DNA of 64,000 bases from Bradyrhizobium diazoefficiens USDA 110 (lineage in GTDB: Bacteria > Pseudomonadota > Alphaproteobacteria > Rhizobiales > Xanthobacteraceae): positions 1,908,001 to 1,972,000 of the forward strand of contig NC_004463.1 of the NCBI RefSeq assembly GCF_000011365.1. Reading direction: 5' to 3'. Positions 18,216-28,467 of the stretch are shown piece after piece. Both the position numbers and the translations under genes were made by a program. Numbering within the stretch: position 1 is the stretch's first letter; each line of letters opens with the position of its first letter. Below the pieces are notes generated by a model that was not told the origin of the DNA, did no database searches, and worked only from the letters and a program-made list of their open reading frames with translations.

Positions 18216-18620
18216 AGGCGTCGCTTGGCGGCCGCTTGCCGGGTTAGCTAGCATGGTCGGCTCGACGTTGGGGGGCGGATCGTCTGAGATTAACCGGGCA
18301 CTTCGCGGCCAAGATTAGGCTGTCAGCGGCGTATCGCCTTCTTATCAGGCAAATGGGAAAATGGCTTCGGTCTTAAGCGTGGCGAAACAGACGTGTGATC
18401 ATATTCTGAGTCGACGTTTGTGTAATGTTACTCACGTGCTGCGCGATTCGTAACTTGCAGCGCGAGCAACGCCAGCGGTTCCCTCTCTTGCGAGCTGACG
18501 CGTCGATGGCGCGTCAGCCGGCTTTCCGTGTCAGTCCGGCGAGAGTAGGAGGCGAGCTCGATGATCCTGCTGGGATCCGAGTTTATCAAACGGCCTCTCC
18601 ACTCTGGCTCTGCTCTAACG
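18216..18620. other. Intergenic stretch between convergent genes
   Basis: About 400 bp between the [2Fe-2S] gene and the minus-strand porin-like gene. I see no supported gene and no clear hairpin with a T run. Confidence 0.45.
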
Positions 18621-19352
18621 TCAGAACTTGTAAGCGACGCCGCCGCTGACGAGCCATGGATCAATATGGGCGCGGCCCGTAACGGCAATCGCATTGTTTA
18701 AGGTGGCCGAGTACTCCGGCCGCAGCCACAGCTTTTTAACGTCAAAGTTGAGGCCCCAGTGGCGATCGAGCATGTAATCGAAACCGAATTGGACTGCCGC
18801 GCCGAATTGGTTTTTGATGTTTAGATCCGTGACGGAAAGCCCGGCGAGCGAAGTATTGGCTGCCGATTGGTTGAAGAATACAGTGTAGTTGATGCCCGCG
18901 CCGACATAGGGCTTAAGCGGCCCAAAATCGGTGAAGTGATATTGCAGGGTCAGTGTAGGAGGCAAGAGCCAGGCTTTGCCGATATCGAGCCCTGTGAGCG
19001 CGCCATTGCCGCTGACGTGATGGCTGGTCACGCCGAGAATGAGTTCGGCGGCTAAGTTAGCTGTGAAGAAATAGGTGATGTCGAGCTCTGGTATAGCTTG
19101 ATCGCTGATCGAAAGCCCAGAGTTGGGTGATGACAGCAACGGCGTCCCTGGAACGTTGACGGAACTGCCTGCGGTATCCGGCAAAACGCCAAGCACGCGC
19201 AGGCGGATCATCCACGGGTTGCGGGGTTCAATAGGGGGAGCTTTATAGTAGACCGGCGCCGGACCCAGATCAGCACCATGTACCGAGTTGCTGGCCAACG
19301 AGGTCGCTAGCGCGAAGACCGATACAGTTGCCAGGACTGTTCTTGCTCTCAT
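18621..19352 (-). CDS. OmpW-family outer membrane protein
   Basis: A 243-residue exported beta-barrel protein. The N terminus (MRARTVLATVSVFALATSLA) is a Sec signal peptide, cleaved probably after VHG before ADLGPAP. The body has alternating beta-barrel strands and the OmpW-type blocks LTLQYHFTDFGPLKPYVGAG and the C-terminal GGVAYKF ending in Phe. ATG 19352 is preferred because GGAG lies 8 bases before it; ATG 19364 would add four residues. It probably forms a small channel for hydrophobic compounds. It is on the opposite strand to the nif genes, next to the ArsC-like gene. Confidence 0.85.
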   Translation of the reverse strand: MRARTVLATVSVFALATSLASNSVHGADLGPAPVYYKAPPIEPRNPWMIRLRVLGVLPDTAGSSVNVPGTPLLSSPNSGLSISDQAIPELDITYFFTANLAAELILGVTSHHVSGNGALTGLDIGKAWLLPPTLTLQYHFTDFGPLKPYVGAGINYTVFFNQSAANTSLAGLSVTDLNIKNQFGAAVQFGFDYMLDRHWGLNFDVKKLWLRPEYSATLNNAIAVTGRAHIDPWLVSGGVAYKF

Positions 19353-19573
19353 CGAATTCTCCATTCCAAAAGTCGCGCGAGAAGCCGCGCAAGGTCTCTG
19401 TCACACATAAGGAACGGCGAAAGATTTGATACCAATCAAATATGGGAGCGATCGTGCCGCTCAGTTGCATCAGGATCACAGCTGCGAAACACGTTTTGCT
19501 AAAGGAAATACTCGCGCCAAGCAAGCCGCAAGTCGAGAACGTCATTCTTCTGGTGTGATCGTCCGGAACAGGC

Positions 19574-19999
19574 TCATTCGCTTGATCCCATCTTCGGGCA
19601 GCGCGTGCGAGTTGCTTGGTGCAGGCATCCCTGGAGATGCTCCTGCGTCTGGTGGCCAAGCAGCGACAGCGCGGGCTCGCGATCGAGCCCGGCACATCGT
19701 ATTCCGTCTAAGTCGATCAACGGTCGTCGTATCAGGAGTGGATCACTCACCATCAATGCGAGTGCGCTCGCCGCGTCGATAGAATCGAGATTGACTTCGC
19801 CCGACTTGACACGAGGCGCGGCTCGGTTGAACCAGGAGCCGACGGGCATATTGCGAAAGAAGCTGCGCAATTCGTCCGCATGCCATGGCTCCTTCAAGAT
19901 GTCCTGGACGACCACGTCATGACCGGCGGACTTTAGCGCTTGAATCTGACGCGCGTTCGTGGCGCAGCCGGGCTTCTGATAAAAGATGATTGTAGCCAC
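19574..19999 (-). CDS. ArsC-family nitrogenase-associated protein (NifO-like)
   Basis: A 141-residue member of the ArsC/Spx thioredoxin-fold family, in the nitrogenase-associated branch. It opens ATIIFYQKPGCATNARQIQ with a single cysteine (C-A-T-N) at the active-site loop, and has SFFRNMPVGSWFNRAAPRVK and RRPLIDLDG, the ArsC-type R-R-P-L block. The start is GTG 19997-19999 with AGGT upstream. It lies divergent from nifH. The role is not established; NifO has been linked to molybdenum or nitrate effects on nitrogenase. Confidence 0.85.
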   Translation of the reverse strand: MATIIFYQKPGCATNARQIQALKSAGHDVVVQDILKEPWHADELRSFFRNMPVGSWFNRAAPRVKSGEVNLDSIDAASALALMVSDPLLIRRPLIDLDGIRCAGLDREPALSLLGHQTQEHLQGCLHQATRTRCPKMGSSE

Positions 20000-20274
20000 G
20001 GCGTACCTATGTAGGCGTGCTATGCTGGGCGAATAGCACAGGGCTGCTGCTTCCCGGGAGCCATTCGAAGTTCTTGACAGTCAACGTCAATATCAGCGCA
20101 TGGTGCGCCCTCAGCGAATTTGCAAAGCCGCTGGCCCGTCTCATTTTGACTCCGTCCGGCATCTTTACTCCTCACATGGCTGAGCTTGCGCGAGCGGCAG
20201 CAAGTTCTGTTCCACAATGGCGGCATCGGCTAAGTCAGCCTATTTGGCTGTTGGCGTTCATGTTTGCGATTGTT

Positions 20275-20290
20275 TGTTCGTTGTCTGACA
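20275..20290 (+). promoter_or_regulatory. NifA upstream activator sequence 1 of nifH
   Basis: TGTTCGTTGTCTGACA is an exact TGT-N10-ACA, 99 bp before the nifH sigma-54 element. Confidence 0.85.
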
Positions 20291-20303
20291 GCCGGGCAGA
20301 TCT

Positions 20304-20319
20304 TGTCAGATCCAAAACA
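20304..20319 (+). promoter_or_regulatory. NifA upstream activator sequence 2 of nifH
   Basis: TGTCAGATCCAAAACA is a second exact TGT-N10-ACA. Its start is 29 bp after the first site, close to three helical turns, so the two sites lie on nearly the same face of the DNA. Confidence 0.85.
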
Positions 20320-20389
20320 GCCTACGATCGCGCGCCGGCTGGTTGCTTTTGGAAACGTAATCAGAAGCTTAAGGTGCCGGGTTAGACCT

Positions 20390-20405
20390 TGGCACGGCTG
20401 TTGCT
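20390..20405 (+). promoter_or_regulatory. Sigma-54 promoter of nifH
   Basis: TGGCACGGCTGTTGCT is a perfect -24/-12 element. The transcript would begin near 20417, giving a leader of about 150 bases before the nifH start. Confidence 0.95.
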
Positions 20406-20455
20406 GATAAGCGGCAGCAACACTGAGTGAGGGCTGAGTGCACGCCGACGTGTAA

Positions 20456-21451
<996 letters not shown>

Positions 21452-21490
21452 AGGCCGCGAGTCGCCGCCTTGCGAAGGCGAGCGACAGAT

Positions 21491-21527
21491 GCCGGTCTCC
21501 CTCACCCCCCTTCCCGGGGGGGCCGGC
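21491..21527 (+). terminator. Stable hairpin between nifH and nifQ
   Basis: GCCGG (21491-21495) pairs with CCGGC (21523-21527), and inside it CCCCCC (21505-21510) pairs with GGGGGG across TTCC. There is no T run, so it may act as an attenuator or as a 3' stabiliser of the nifH message rather than a full terminator. Confidence 0.55.
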
Positions 21528-21597
21528 ATACTGACGATCGGCCGCGAAAACCAGAGTGCGCCGTGACGAACCACGCATTGTGAAAAACCGCAGAGTT

Positions 21598-22374
21598 ATG
21601 TCCGAGCCGCACGTCCTTCCGTTCACGACTGCCTGTGCTGCTGACGCCAATAGCCAGTTGCACAAGGGAATTTCAACCTACCGGCTGCTCACCGGTGAAC
21701 ATCCTGCAAATGCCGATATCGCCATCGACAGCAATCTCGATCGCCATGCCCTGGCGTCTATCCTGGCGGCTGCCACGATGGATGGTGGCTGTCTGTCTGA
21801 GAAAGTTGGCCTGTCCGGCGTTGAATTGGCGGTCTTACTGGAGCAGCACTTTCTCCCAACCGGGATCAGGGCCCCGGAGCAGGCCGCGCCCTTCAAGCGG
21901 GAAGAGGATGAGGAGATCGCAATGCTTCGCGATCTGTTGCTCAAGCATCGCTCGACGGAAGGGGATATCGGCCGGTGGCTGGCTGCGATGATCGCGCGCC
22001 GCGCCATGGAGCCGGACCATCTTTGGGAAGCTCTCGGCTTGCGTGATCGTGGCGAACTCTCGCTCGTGATGAGCCGGCATTTCGCGCCGCTCGCCGCGAG
22101 CAATGTCAACAATATGCGTTGGAAGCGCTTCTTCTACCGCATGCTTTGCGAGGACGAAGGCCTTGCGATGTGCACGACACCCGTGTGCAATCAATGTAAC
22201 GAATTCAACATCTGTTTCGGTGAAGAAAGCGGTGAGAGCCGGATGGCCGAGCGTCGGCGCGATTTGCTGTTGCAGGCCGCAGCATGGCCGGCTGTGTCCA
22301 GCGGCCGGGCATCTGAAACGCCAGGAGAGACCGCAGTCGCATCGTTATCCGAAAAGGCTTCACCGCATTTGTAG
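21598..22374 (+). CDS. nifQ: Molybdenum donor protein NifQ
   Basis: NifQ carries a Mo-Fe-S cluster and supplies Mo for FeMo-co at NifEN. The metal-binding motif C-x4-C-x2-C-x5-C is intact near the C terminus (CTTPVCNQCNEFNIC). WKRFFYRMLCEDEGLAMC is the other diagnostic block. ATG 21598 (MSEPHVLPF, 258 residues) is preferred; GTG 21556 is possible and would add 14 residues. It probably shares the nifH transcript past the hairpin, which would lower its level relative to nifH. Confidence 0.94.
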   Translation: MSEPHVLPFTTACAADANSQLHKGISTYRLLTGEHPANADIAIDSNLDRHALASILAAATMDGGCLSEKVGLSGVELAVLLEQHFLPTGIRAPEQAAPFKREEDEEIAMLRDLLLKHRSTEGDIGRWLAAMIARRAMEPDHLWEALGLRDRGELSLVMSRHFAPLAASNVNNMRWKRFFYRMLCEDEGLAMCTTPVCNQCNEFNICFGEESGESRMAERRRDLLLQAAAWPAVSSGRASETPGETAVASLSEKASPHL

Positions 22375-23028
22375 GCCGCAGGTCGGAGGAGGGCGCGGAT
22401 CACCAACTTGGATGCGAGCGGACGGCCGTGTGGTTAAGGCGGCAAGATCGAGTGCTAGGCTACAGTTCACCCGTGTTGGTGCGCCGCAACGGACCTGTCG
22501 CACCAAAGGGCAACGCGTTCGGCCTCATAGCGCTGTCGCATTTGCCACGATGCATTTGCTGAACAAGGTCATAAAGAGAAGCGTGACTTCTTGCACTAGG
22601 TCGGCCGTTAGGATCACAAAGACTGCGGCGGTAACGGCGGGCGCGGTCAACAAAAACATCGCGTCCGCGCAATTATCGAAGCAGATCTTCCGCTTACCAT
22701 GATGGAGTGCCGCACGGACCCGGGAAAGAGGCGCCGACGCGAGGGTCGACGCAAGGGTGTCGATGAAATATGTGGTCCCTTGCCACAATATCCATGCCGT
22801 CTTCGGGCTGTGTAGTCATCAGGAGCTAACGATGGAAAAGGTCAACCAAGTGTTAGGATATACCGGGCCCGCGAACTTCAGGTGTCAGTCATGAGAAGTC
22901 TTTCCGCGCCGTCACCGAGTTCTCATCAGATTGAGCGCAACCGCAAAACCCGCGGGCGCGTTGTCGTTACTGTTTCGGATCCGCTCAATGTGGGCGCTCA
23001 CCAGAGCTAAACCGAAGGAGAATATTCG
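22375..23028. other. Intergenic stretch between nifQ and nifW
   Basis: About 650 bp. A minus-strand frame at 22525-22788 has a hydrophobic stretch (FLLTAPAVTAAVFVILTA) but no ribosome site that I trust. I found no sigma-54 element with proper spacing before nifW. Confidence 0.4.
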
Positions 23029-23370
23029 ATGATCAGCTCATCCCCAGCAACCGGTATTCTAGATCGACTCGGCAAGGCCTCATCGGCAGAGGAGTTTTTT
23101 TCGCTGCTTGGCGTCGAGTACGACCCTAAGATCGTGAATGTCGCGCGCCTTCACATTTTGAAGCGCATGGGACAATACCTCGCACAGGAGAAATTTGCTG
23201 GTGCCGCAGAGCCGGAAATCAGAACTCGATGCAAGGCGATGCTGGAACGGGCATATGGAGATTTCGTGGCATCGTCACCGATCGACGAGCGAGTGTTCAA
23301 GGTTTTGAAGGATGCCGTCTCAGACTCCAAGAAGGCTGCGGCCTTCGTTCCTTTGAGCGAGTTGAAGTGA
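23029..23370 (+). CDS. nifW: Nitrogenase stabilising protein NifW
   Basis: NifW (113 residues) binds and protects the MoFe protein during assembly or oxygen stress. The diagnostic block SSAEEFFSLLGVEYDPKIVN is followed by VARLHILKRMGQYL. GAAGGAG precedes ATG 23029. It lies 650 bp after nifQ and 950 bp before fixB, with no promoter of its own that I can see. Confidence 0.94.
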   Translation: MISSSPATGILDRLGKASSAEEFFSLLGVEYDPKIVNVARLHILKRMGQYLAQEKFAGAAEPEIRTRCKAMLERAYGDFVASSPIDERVFKVLKDAVSDSKKAAAFVPLSELK

Positions 23371-24320
23371 CCTAGCGTTCCACTGTAAGCGAAGTCTGTC
23401 CGGCGGACGCCGAGGCGCTCCGTTAATGCGGCTTTCTATTTATCGCGGCAAGTCTCTTAGTCATGGCCCGGCCAACGGCTGTCGTATTCCCGACCCATGT
23501 CCGGATTATTCGTGACCAGGTATCAGCAGCTGTTTGATGTGTGGCGCAAGCCAATACGTCCCACTGACTTCAATCGTCTTTGCAACTGGTACGACACTTG
23601 CTGTTGTCCTGCTGATCTGATCATCGATGCCGACAGATGGTGGCGCCCACGGTGAGTTTGAAGGAGGACCCATGATGCTGCTTACAGTGCCTGCCGAGCC
23701 CCCCTGCGGCATCATATCGAGGCCTACGATGCCGTCAGGTCTGTTCGCAACGGTCTTTGACGCGGTCGCAGTTTCGTAGTGACGGTGAGATGGTAGTCAA
23801 TAATAGGTGTCCCCTTCGCGCGGCTCTTGCGGCGGCTATGCACAGTAGCGTCCGCATCAAATCGGCCCCCGATCCCGCTCAAATGTGTCTGCATCTCATC
23901 GCAGATAGAAACTGCGTTACGAAAAGTGGTGCCCTCCTCCCACACGGAGTGCCAGCGCTGGAGGCTCGGCACGGTCGCGTGACAGAAGCCTTGCCAGGAC
24001 CTCCATCGATGGTACCGGCGAGGCGCCGCGAACGGACTAGTCAACTAAGGCATGGAAGTGGCCGGTCAGGATCACCTCGTCCTGGCCGGCCACGGTGGCG
24101 CTCGTCGAGCCCGGCACCCAAGGATTCAGTTTGCAAGATCCCTCCAAAGCCGGCCGAATGGGTGCGCCAATTGCGACGACGCGTATTGTGGTGCGACTGG
24201 TCCGAGCGCGCAGGCGGGCAGAGCAGCCAGCCACTTGCCGGCCAAAAGTGAACTTCGGTTAACGAAAGCGAAAAAGCAACCCGTGGCGCGGGCGCGCCTA
24301 TCTCCAGAGGAATTTAGACT
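23371..24320. other. Intergenic stretch between nifW and fixB
   Basis: About 950 bp with no supported gene. No sigma-54 element with correct GG-N10-GC spacing and TTGC was found before fixB, and no TGT-N10-ACA was noticed. fixA is not here, as in Bradyrhizobium, where it lies elsewhere. Confidence 0.45.
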
Positions 24321-25430
24321 ATGAGCAAGGTCAGCAAAACGGCGATGCCAGCAGGGGCCGGCCGCGGAGCAGCCAAAAAAGAACTGCCGGAGCACTTCAA
24401 GTCGTACAAGCACGTCTGGGTCTTCGTCGAGCTGGAGCGGGGCCAAGTGCATCCCGTTTCCTGGGAGCTCATGGGTACGGGGCGTGGTCTTGCCGACAGG
24501 CTAAAGGTGAATCTTGCCGCTGTCGTTGTCGGTCCGGAGGGGCAGCACACACGCAACGCCGCACTTGAAGCCTTTTGCTACGGCGCCGATCTGGCCTATC
24601 TCGTGAGCGACAATGTGTTGTCGGATTACCGCAACGAATCTTATACGAAAGCGCTCACCGAACTCGTCAACACCTACAAGCCCGAGATATTACTGTTGGG
24701 TGCCACGACGCTTGGTCGCGATCTCGCAGGTTCCGTGGCGACGAATCTATCGACGGGGCTTACTGCCGACTGCACCACGCTGGACGTGGACGCCGACGGT
24801 TCACTTGCGGCGACGCGGCCAACTTTTGGCGGCTCGTTGCTCTGCACAATCTATACCTTGAATTACCGCCCGCAGATGGCCACGGTCCGCCCGCGAGTGA
24901 TGCCGATGCCTGCACGCGTTATGCGCGATGCCGCTCGTATCGTCGTTCATCCGCTCGGCCTTGTAGAAGACGATATAGTCACGAAAGTATTGTCCTTCCT
25001 ACCCGACCGCGATGCAGAAACTTCCACTCTGGCCTATGCCGATGTTGTGGTTGCGGGCGGCCTTGGACTGGGATCGCCTGAGAACTTCCGGTTGGTACGC
25101 GAGCTCGCAGCTCTGCTTGGGGCTGAATATGGCTGCTCGCGTCCTCTCGTGCAAAAGGGCTGGGTTACGTCTGACCGGCAAATCGGTCAGACAGGCAAAA
25201 CCATCCGGCCGAAGCTCTATATTGCCGCGGGCATTTCCGGTGCGATCCAGCACCGGGTCGGCGTCGAGGGCGCGGATCTGATCGTCGCCGTTAACACGGA
25301 CAAAAACGCTCCGATCTTCGACTTCGCCCATCTCGCGATCGTCAGTGATGCTATGCAATTGTTGCCAGCCCTGACGGCTGCATTTCGCGCGCGGCTTCTG
25401 CCAGATTCGCGCGCCAGGATCGCGGTCTAG
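24321..25430 (+). CDS. fixB: Electron transfer flavoprotein alpha subunit FixB
   Basis: FixB (369 residues) is the alpha subunit of the Fix electron transfer flavoprotein, which with FixA, FixC and FixX bifurcates electrons toward nitrogenase. The N-terminal half ([20 protein letters not shown]) is the ETF domain; the C-terminal FAD domain shows [20 protein letters not shown] and [22 protein letters not shown] precedes ATG 24321. fixC starts 11 bp after it. Confidence 0.96.
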   Translation: MSKVSKTAMPAGAGRGAAKKELPEHFKSYKHVWVFVELERGQVHPVSWELMGTGRGLADRLKVNLAAVVVGPEGQHTRNAALEAFCYGADLAYLVSDNVLSDYRNESYTKALTELVNTYKPEILLLGATTLGRDLAGSVATNLSTGLTADCTTLDVDADGSLAATRPTFGGSLLCTIYTLNYRPQMATVRPRVMPMPARVMRDAARIVVHPLGLVEDDIVTKVLSFLPDRDAETSTLAYADVVVAGGLGLGSPENFRLVRELAALLGAEYGCSRPLVQKGWVTSDRQIGQTGKTIRPKLYIAAGISGAIQHRVGVEGADLIVAVNTDKNAPIFDFAHLAIVSDAMQLLPALTAAFRARLLPDSRARIAV

Positions 25431-25441
25431 AGGAGATATTG

Positions 25442-26749
25442 ATGATTGAAGAGAGATTCGATGCGATCGTGGTCGGAGCCGGTATGGCCGGCAACGCGGC
25501 GGCATTGACGATGGCCAAACAGGGCATGAAGGTGCTGCAGCTCGAGCGGGGCGAATATCCCGGATCGAAAAATGTGCAGGGGGCCATCCTCTATGCCGAC
25601 ATGATGGAAAAGCTGATCCCCGAGTTTCGAGAGGAGGCGCCACTCGAACGCCACCTGATCGAACAGCGGTTCTGGATGATGGACGATCGCTCGCATGTCG
25701 GCATGCACTACCGTTCGGAGGACTTCAACGAGCAGAGGCCGAACCGCTATACGATTATACGCGCCCAGTTTGACAAATGGTTTTCTTCAAAGGTGCGGGA
25801 AGCTGGCGCGATCGTGCTTTGCGAGACCACCGTCACAGAGCTCGCGCAGGACGATCGTAACAGGGTCGTCGGTGTTCGTACAGATCGCCGTGACGGCGAG
25901 ATACATGCTGACGTCGTCGTTCTGGCCGAAGGGGTCAATGGCTTGCTCGGCACGCGTGCGGGCCTGCGCGCCCGTCCGGCACCCGATAACGTTGCGCTCG
26001 CGGTGAAGGAAATGCACTTCTTGCCCCGTGAAACCATCGAAGCACGCTTCAATCTTAAGGGGGATGAAGGCGTCGTGATAGAGGCTGCCGGTACCATTTC
26101 CCGCGGCATGACCGGGATGGGTTTCATCTACGCCAACAAAGAGTGCATTTCGCTTGGCATCGGTTGTCTCGTCGCCGACTTCCAACGCACGGGCCAAACG
26201 CCGTATGGCCTGCTCGATGAATTCAAAAGGCATCCCTCTGTGGCGCCACTGATAGCAGGGTCCGAAGTAAAGGAATATTCGGCGCATCTCATTCCCGAAG
26301 GCGGTTACAAATCGATCCCACAGCTTTATGGGGAGGGCTGGGTCGTCGTGGGCGATGCCGCCCAACTCAACAATGCCGTTCATCGTGAGGGCTCCAATCT
26401 CGCGATGACATCGGGCCGTATCGCGGCCGAAGCGATAGGTCTGGTCAAATCGCGCGGCGAACCGATGAGTGCAACAAATCTCTCAATCTACAAAAAGATG
26501 TTGGACGATTCTTTCGTCATCAAAGATCTCAAGAAGTACAAGGATTTGCCACCCCTCATGCATACCCACTCCGAAAATTTCTTTCTCACTTATCCGCAGC
26601 TTATCTCCAAGGCGATGCAGAACTTTGTGCGCGTCGATGGTACGCCCAAGGTTGAGAAGGAGAAGGCGAGCCTCAAATCCTTTGTCAAGACGCGGTCATG
26701 GTCAGGTCTGGTCGGCGATGCTTACCGTTTTGCCAGGGCCTGGCGGTGA
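25442..26749 (+). CDS. fixC: ETF:quinone oxidoreductase-like flavoprotein FixC
   Basis: FixC (435 residues) is an FAD protein of the ETF-QO family that works with FixABX. The dinucleotide fold is at the N terminus ([20 protein letters not shown]). [19 protein letters not shown] is the second FAD block. AGAGGAGA precedes ATG 25442; a TTG three bases earlier is not needed. fixX follows 38 bp downstream. Confidence 0.96.
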   Translation: MIEERFDAIVVGAGMAGNAAALTMAKQGMKVLQLERGEYPGSKNVQGAILYADMMEKLIPEFREEAPLERHLIEQRFWMMDDRSHVGMHYRSEDFNEQRPNRYTIIRAQFDKWFSSKVREAGAIVLCETTVTELAQDDRNRVVGVRTDRRDGEIHADVVVLAEGVNGLLGTRAGLRARPAPDNVALAVKEMHFLPRETIEARFNLKGDEGVVIEAAGTISRGMTGMGFIYANKECISLGIGCLVADFQRTGQTPYGLLDEFKRHPSVAPLIAGSEVKEYSAHLIPEGGYKSIPQLYGEGWVVVGDAAQLNNAVHREGSNLAMTSGRIAAEAIGLVKSRGEPMSATNLSIYKKMLDDSFVIKDLKKYKDLPPLMHTHSENFFLTYPQLISKAMQNFVRVDGTPKVEKEKASLKSFVKTRSWSGLVGDAYRFARAWR

Positions 26750-26787
26750 TCGCGACAGTGTGAAGTCCAACAGTGGAAGGCAAAAGC

Positions 26788-27084
26788 ATGAATGTCGAAC
26801 CCTCCGTGCGCGTCGAAGACAAGCTGTACTACAACCGTTATCTTGTCGACGCCGGGCACCCTCACGTCAGGGTACGTGCGCACAAGACGCCATCGCCGCA
26901 GCTCCTCACACTTTTGAAGGCCTGCCCGGCGCGATGCTACGAGCTCAACGACAACGGCCAGGTCGAAGTTACAGTTGATGGCTGCATTGAATGCGGTACC
27001 TGCCGCGTGATCGCCGAGCCGACCGGCGACATCGAATGGAGCCACCCGCGCGGCGGATATGGTGTTCTGTTCAAGTTTGGGTGA
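26788..27084 (+). CDS. fixX: Ferredoxin-like protein FixX
   Basis: FixX (98 residues) is the small Fe-S partner of FixC. Cysteines lie in [12 protein letters not shown] and [11 protein letters not shown], enough for one [4Fe-4S] cluster. The ending [10 protein letters not shown] is typical. ATG 26788 with GGAAGG upstream is preferred over a GTG at 26773. It closes the fixBCX operon. Confidence 0.95.
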   Translation: MNVEPSVRVEDKLYYNRYLVDAGHPHVRVRAHKTPSPQLLTLLKACPARCYELNDNGQVEVTVDGCIECGTCRVIAEPTGDIEWSHPRGGYGVLFKFG

Positions 27085-27242
27085 TGACAGAGCGAAGGGT
27101 GGTGCGGCGTTAGCCGACGCAATCTCACTGTATCTGTGGCGCGCTCACTGTCACCTGCATAGCGCCGGGTTGTTTGAGAAGACACCCGTCATCGCAACGC
27201 GACGCAAGACGTGACATGCAGATAAGCAGCAAAAGGCTCGTT

Positions 27243-27265
27243 GTGGCGCCACTGAGTAGCGCCAC
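27243..27265. terminator. Hairpin between convergent fixX and ahpD
   Basis: GTGGCGC (27243-27249) pairs with GCGCCAC (27259-27265) around a 9-base loop. It lies between two converging operons; no T run is seen, so a terminator role is tentative. Confidence 0.4.
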
Positions 27266-27295
27266 GATGCCGTCGATCTGATGGCAGAGAAAAGA

Positions 27296-27844
27296 TCAGT
27301 CTCCTGCCTGAGGGGAGGCAGGCCCAGCGGCCTCGAGTGCGATCGCCACTGACTGTGTGATCGCAGCAAAGCGCACGGCGGTCTGGATCGTCTCCGAATT
27401 GACGCCCGCGGCTCTCAATGTCCTCTCATGGGCATCAATGCAGATACCGCAGCCGTTTATGGAGGAGACAGCAAGCGACCACAGCTCGAAATCGGACTTG
27501 TCCACGCCGGGATTGCCAATCACGTCCATGCGCAGCCGCGGCGGCATCGTCTTGTATTCTGGGTTGGAAGCGAGGTGAACGAAGCGGTAGTAGACATTGT
27601 TCATTACCACTACGGAGGCCGCAGCTTTCGCTGCGGCGATCGCCACAGATGTCATCACGCCCGAGGCTGCCGATTCCACCGCGGCAATCAGGGCTGAATT
27701 GCGGGTGGCAACTGCACTCGCTACCAGCACCCCGTATTTTCGCCGCGGCGAAAGCGTCTCATCGGCCATCAAGGAGGTCAAGTTAATCCTGACATCCTTC
27801 GCGAAATCGGGAATCTTGTCGTAGATTTGTTCGATCGGCGACAT
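27296..27844 (-). CDS. ahpD: Alkylhydroperoxidase AhpD-like protein
   Basis: A 182-residue carboxymuconolactone decarboxylase/AhpD-family protein. The redox pair is [11 protein letters not shown] near residue 130 (C-x2-C then His), the AhpD active site that reduces AhpC. The gene follows ahpC by 6 bp, so the two form an operon. The likely job is removal of peroxides and reactive nitrogen formed in bacteroids, given the position next to fixBCX. Confidence 0.93.
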   Translation of the reverse strand: MSPIEQIYDKIPDFAKDVRINLTSLMADETLSPRRKYGVLVASAVATRNSALIAAVESAASGVMTSVAIAAAKAAASVVVMNNVYYRFVHLASNPEYKTMPPRLRMDVIGNPGVDKSDFELWSLAVSSINGCGICIDAHERTLRAAGVNSETIQTAVRFAAITQSVAIALEAAGPASPQAGD

Positions 27845-27850
27845 GCTGCG

Positions 27851-28405
27851 TCACGCAACCTTCAGTGTTTCCCCGCCGATTTCGCGGTTGCAGGGACAGA
27901 GCTCGTCGGTTTGCAGCGCGTCTAGAACGCGGAGTGTGTCCTTAGGACTGCGGCCCACACTCAGATTGGTCGCATAGACGTGCTGAATCGTGTTTTGGGG
28001 GTCAACAATGAAGGTATAACGATAGGCAACCCCTTCGGGTGAACGCACCCCGAGGCCATCGACGAGCGTTCCCTTTGTGTCGGCAAATTGCCAGATTGGT
28101 AGATTGTGCAGGTCGACATGTGAGCGCCGCCAAGCAAGCTTGCAGAACTCGTTGTCAGTCGAGCCACCCAGTACAACCGCATCTCGGTCAGCGAATTCCT
28201 TGGAAAGCCGAGCAAATTCTGCGATCTCTGTCGGGCAGACGAAGGTAAAGTCCTTTGGGTAAAAGAAGATGATCTTCCATTTCTCCGGAAAGCTCATTTC
28301 GGTCAGCGTCTCAAACGCACTCTGCCCTTCCTCTTCCTGCGCTTGAAAACCGGGCTTCACGCCTGTGATGTCGAATGGCGGCAACTGACTTCCAATTCCG
28401 AGCAT
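27851..28405 (-). CDS. ahpC: Alkyl hydroperoxide reductase AhpC (2-Cys peroxiredoxin)
   Basis: A 184-residue peroxiredoxin. The peroxidatic cysteine is in FYPKDFTFVCPTEIAEF and the resolving cysteine in DELCPCNREIGGETLKVA at the C terminus. It reduces peroxides with electrons from AhpD. The start is ATG 28403-28405, with a sigma-54-type promoter about 50 bp upstream, so it is probably co-regulated with nif genes. Confidence 0.95.
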   Translation of the reverse strand: MLGIGSQLPPFDITGVKPGFQAQEEEGQSAFETLTEMSFPEKWKIIFFYPKDFTFVCPTEIAEFARLSKEFADRDAVVLGGSTDNEFCKLAWRRSHVDLHNLPIWQFADTKGTLVDGLGVRSPEGVAYRYTFIVDPQNTIQHVYATNLSVGRSPKDTLRVLDALQTDELCPCNREIGGETLKVA

Positions 28406-28451
28406 GGTGTCCTCACAAACTTGCTTTTGTAGATCGTGACCTCACTGGTGG

Positions 28452-28467
28452 AGCAAACCATATGCCA
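28452..28467 (-). promoter_or_regulatory. Probable sigma-54 promoter of ahpC-ahpD
   Basis: On the minus strand the bases read TGGCATATGGTTTGCT, matching TGGCAC-N5-TTGCW with the GG and GC doublets correctly spaced. Transcription would begin near 28440, about 35 bases before ahpC. I found no TGT-N10-ACA within about 200 bp upstream. Confidence 0.75.
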
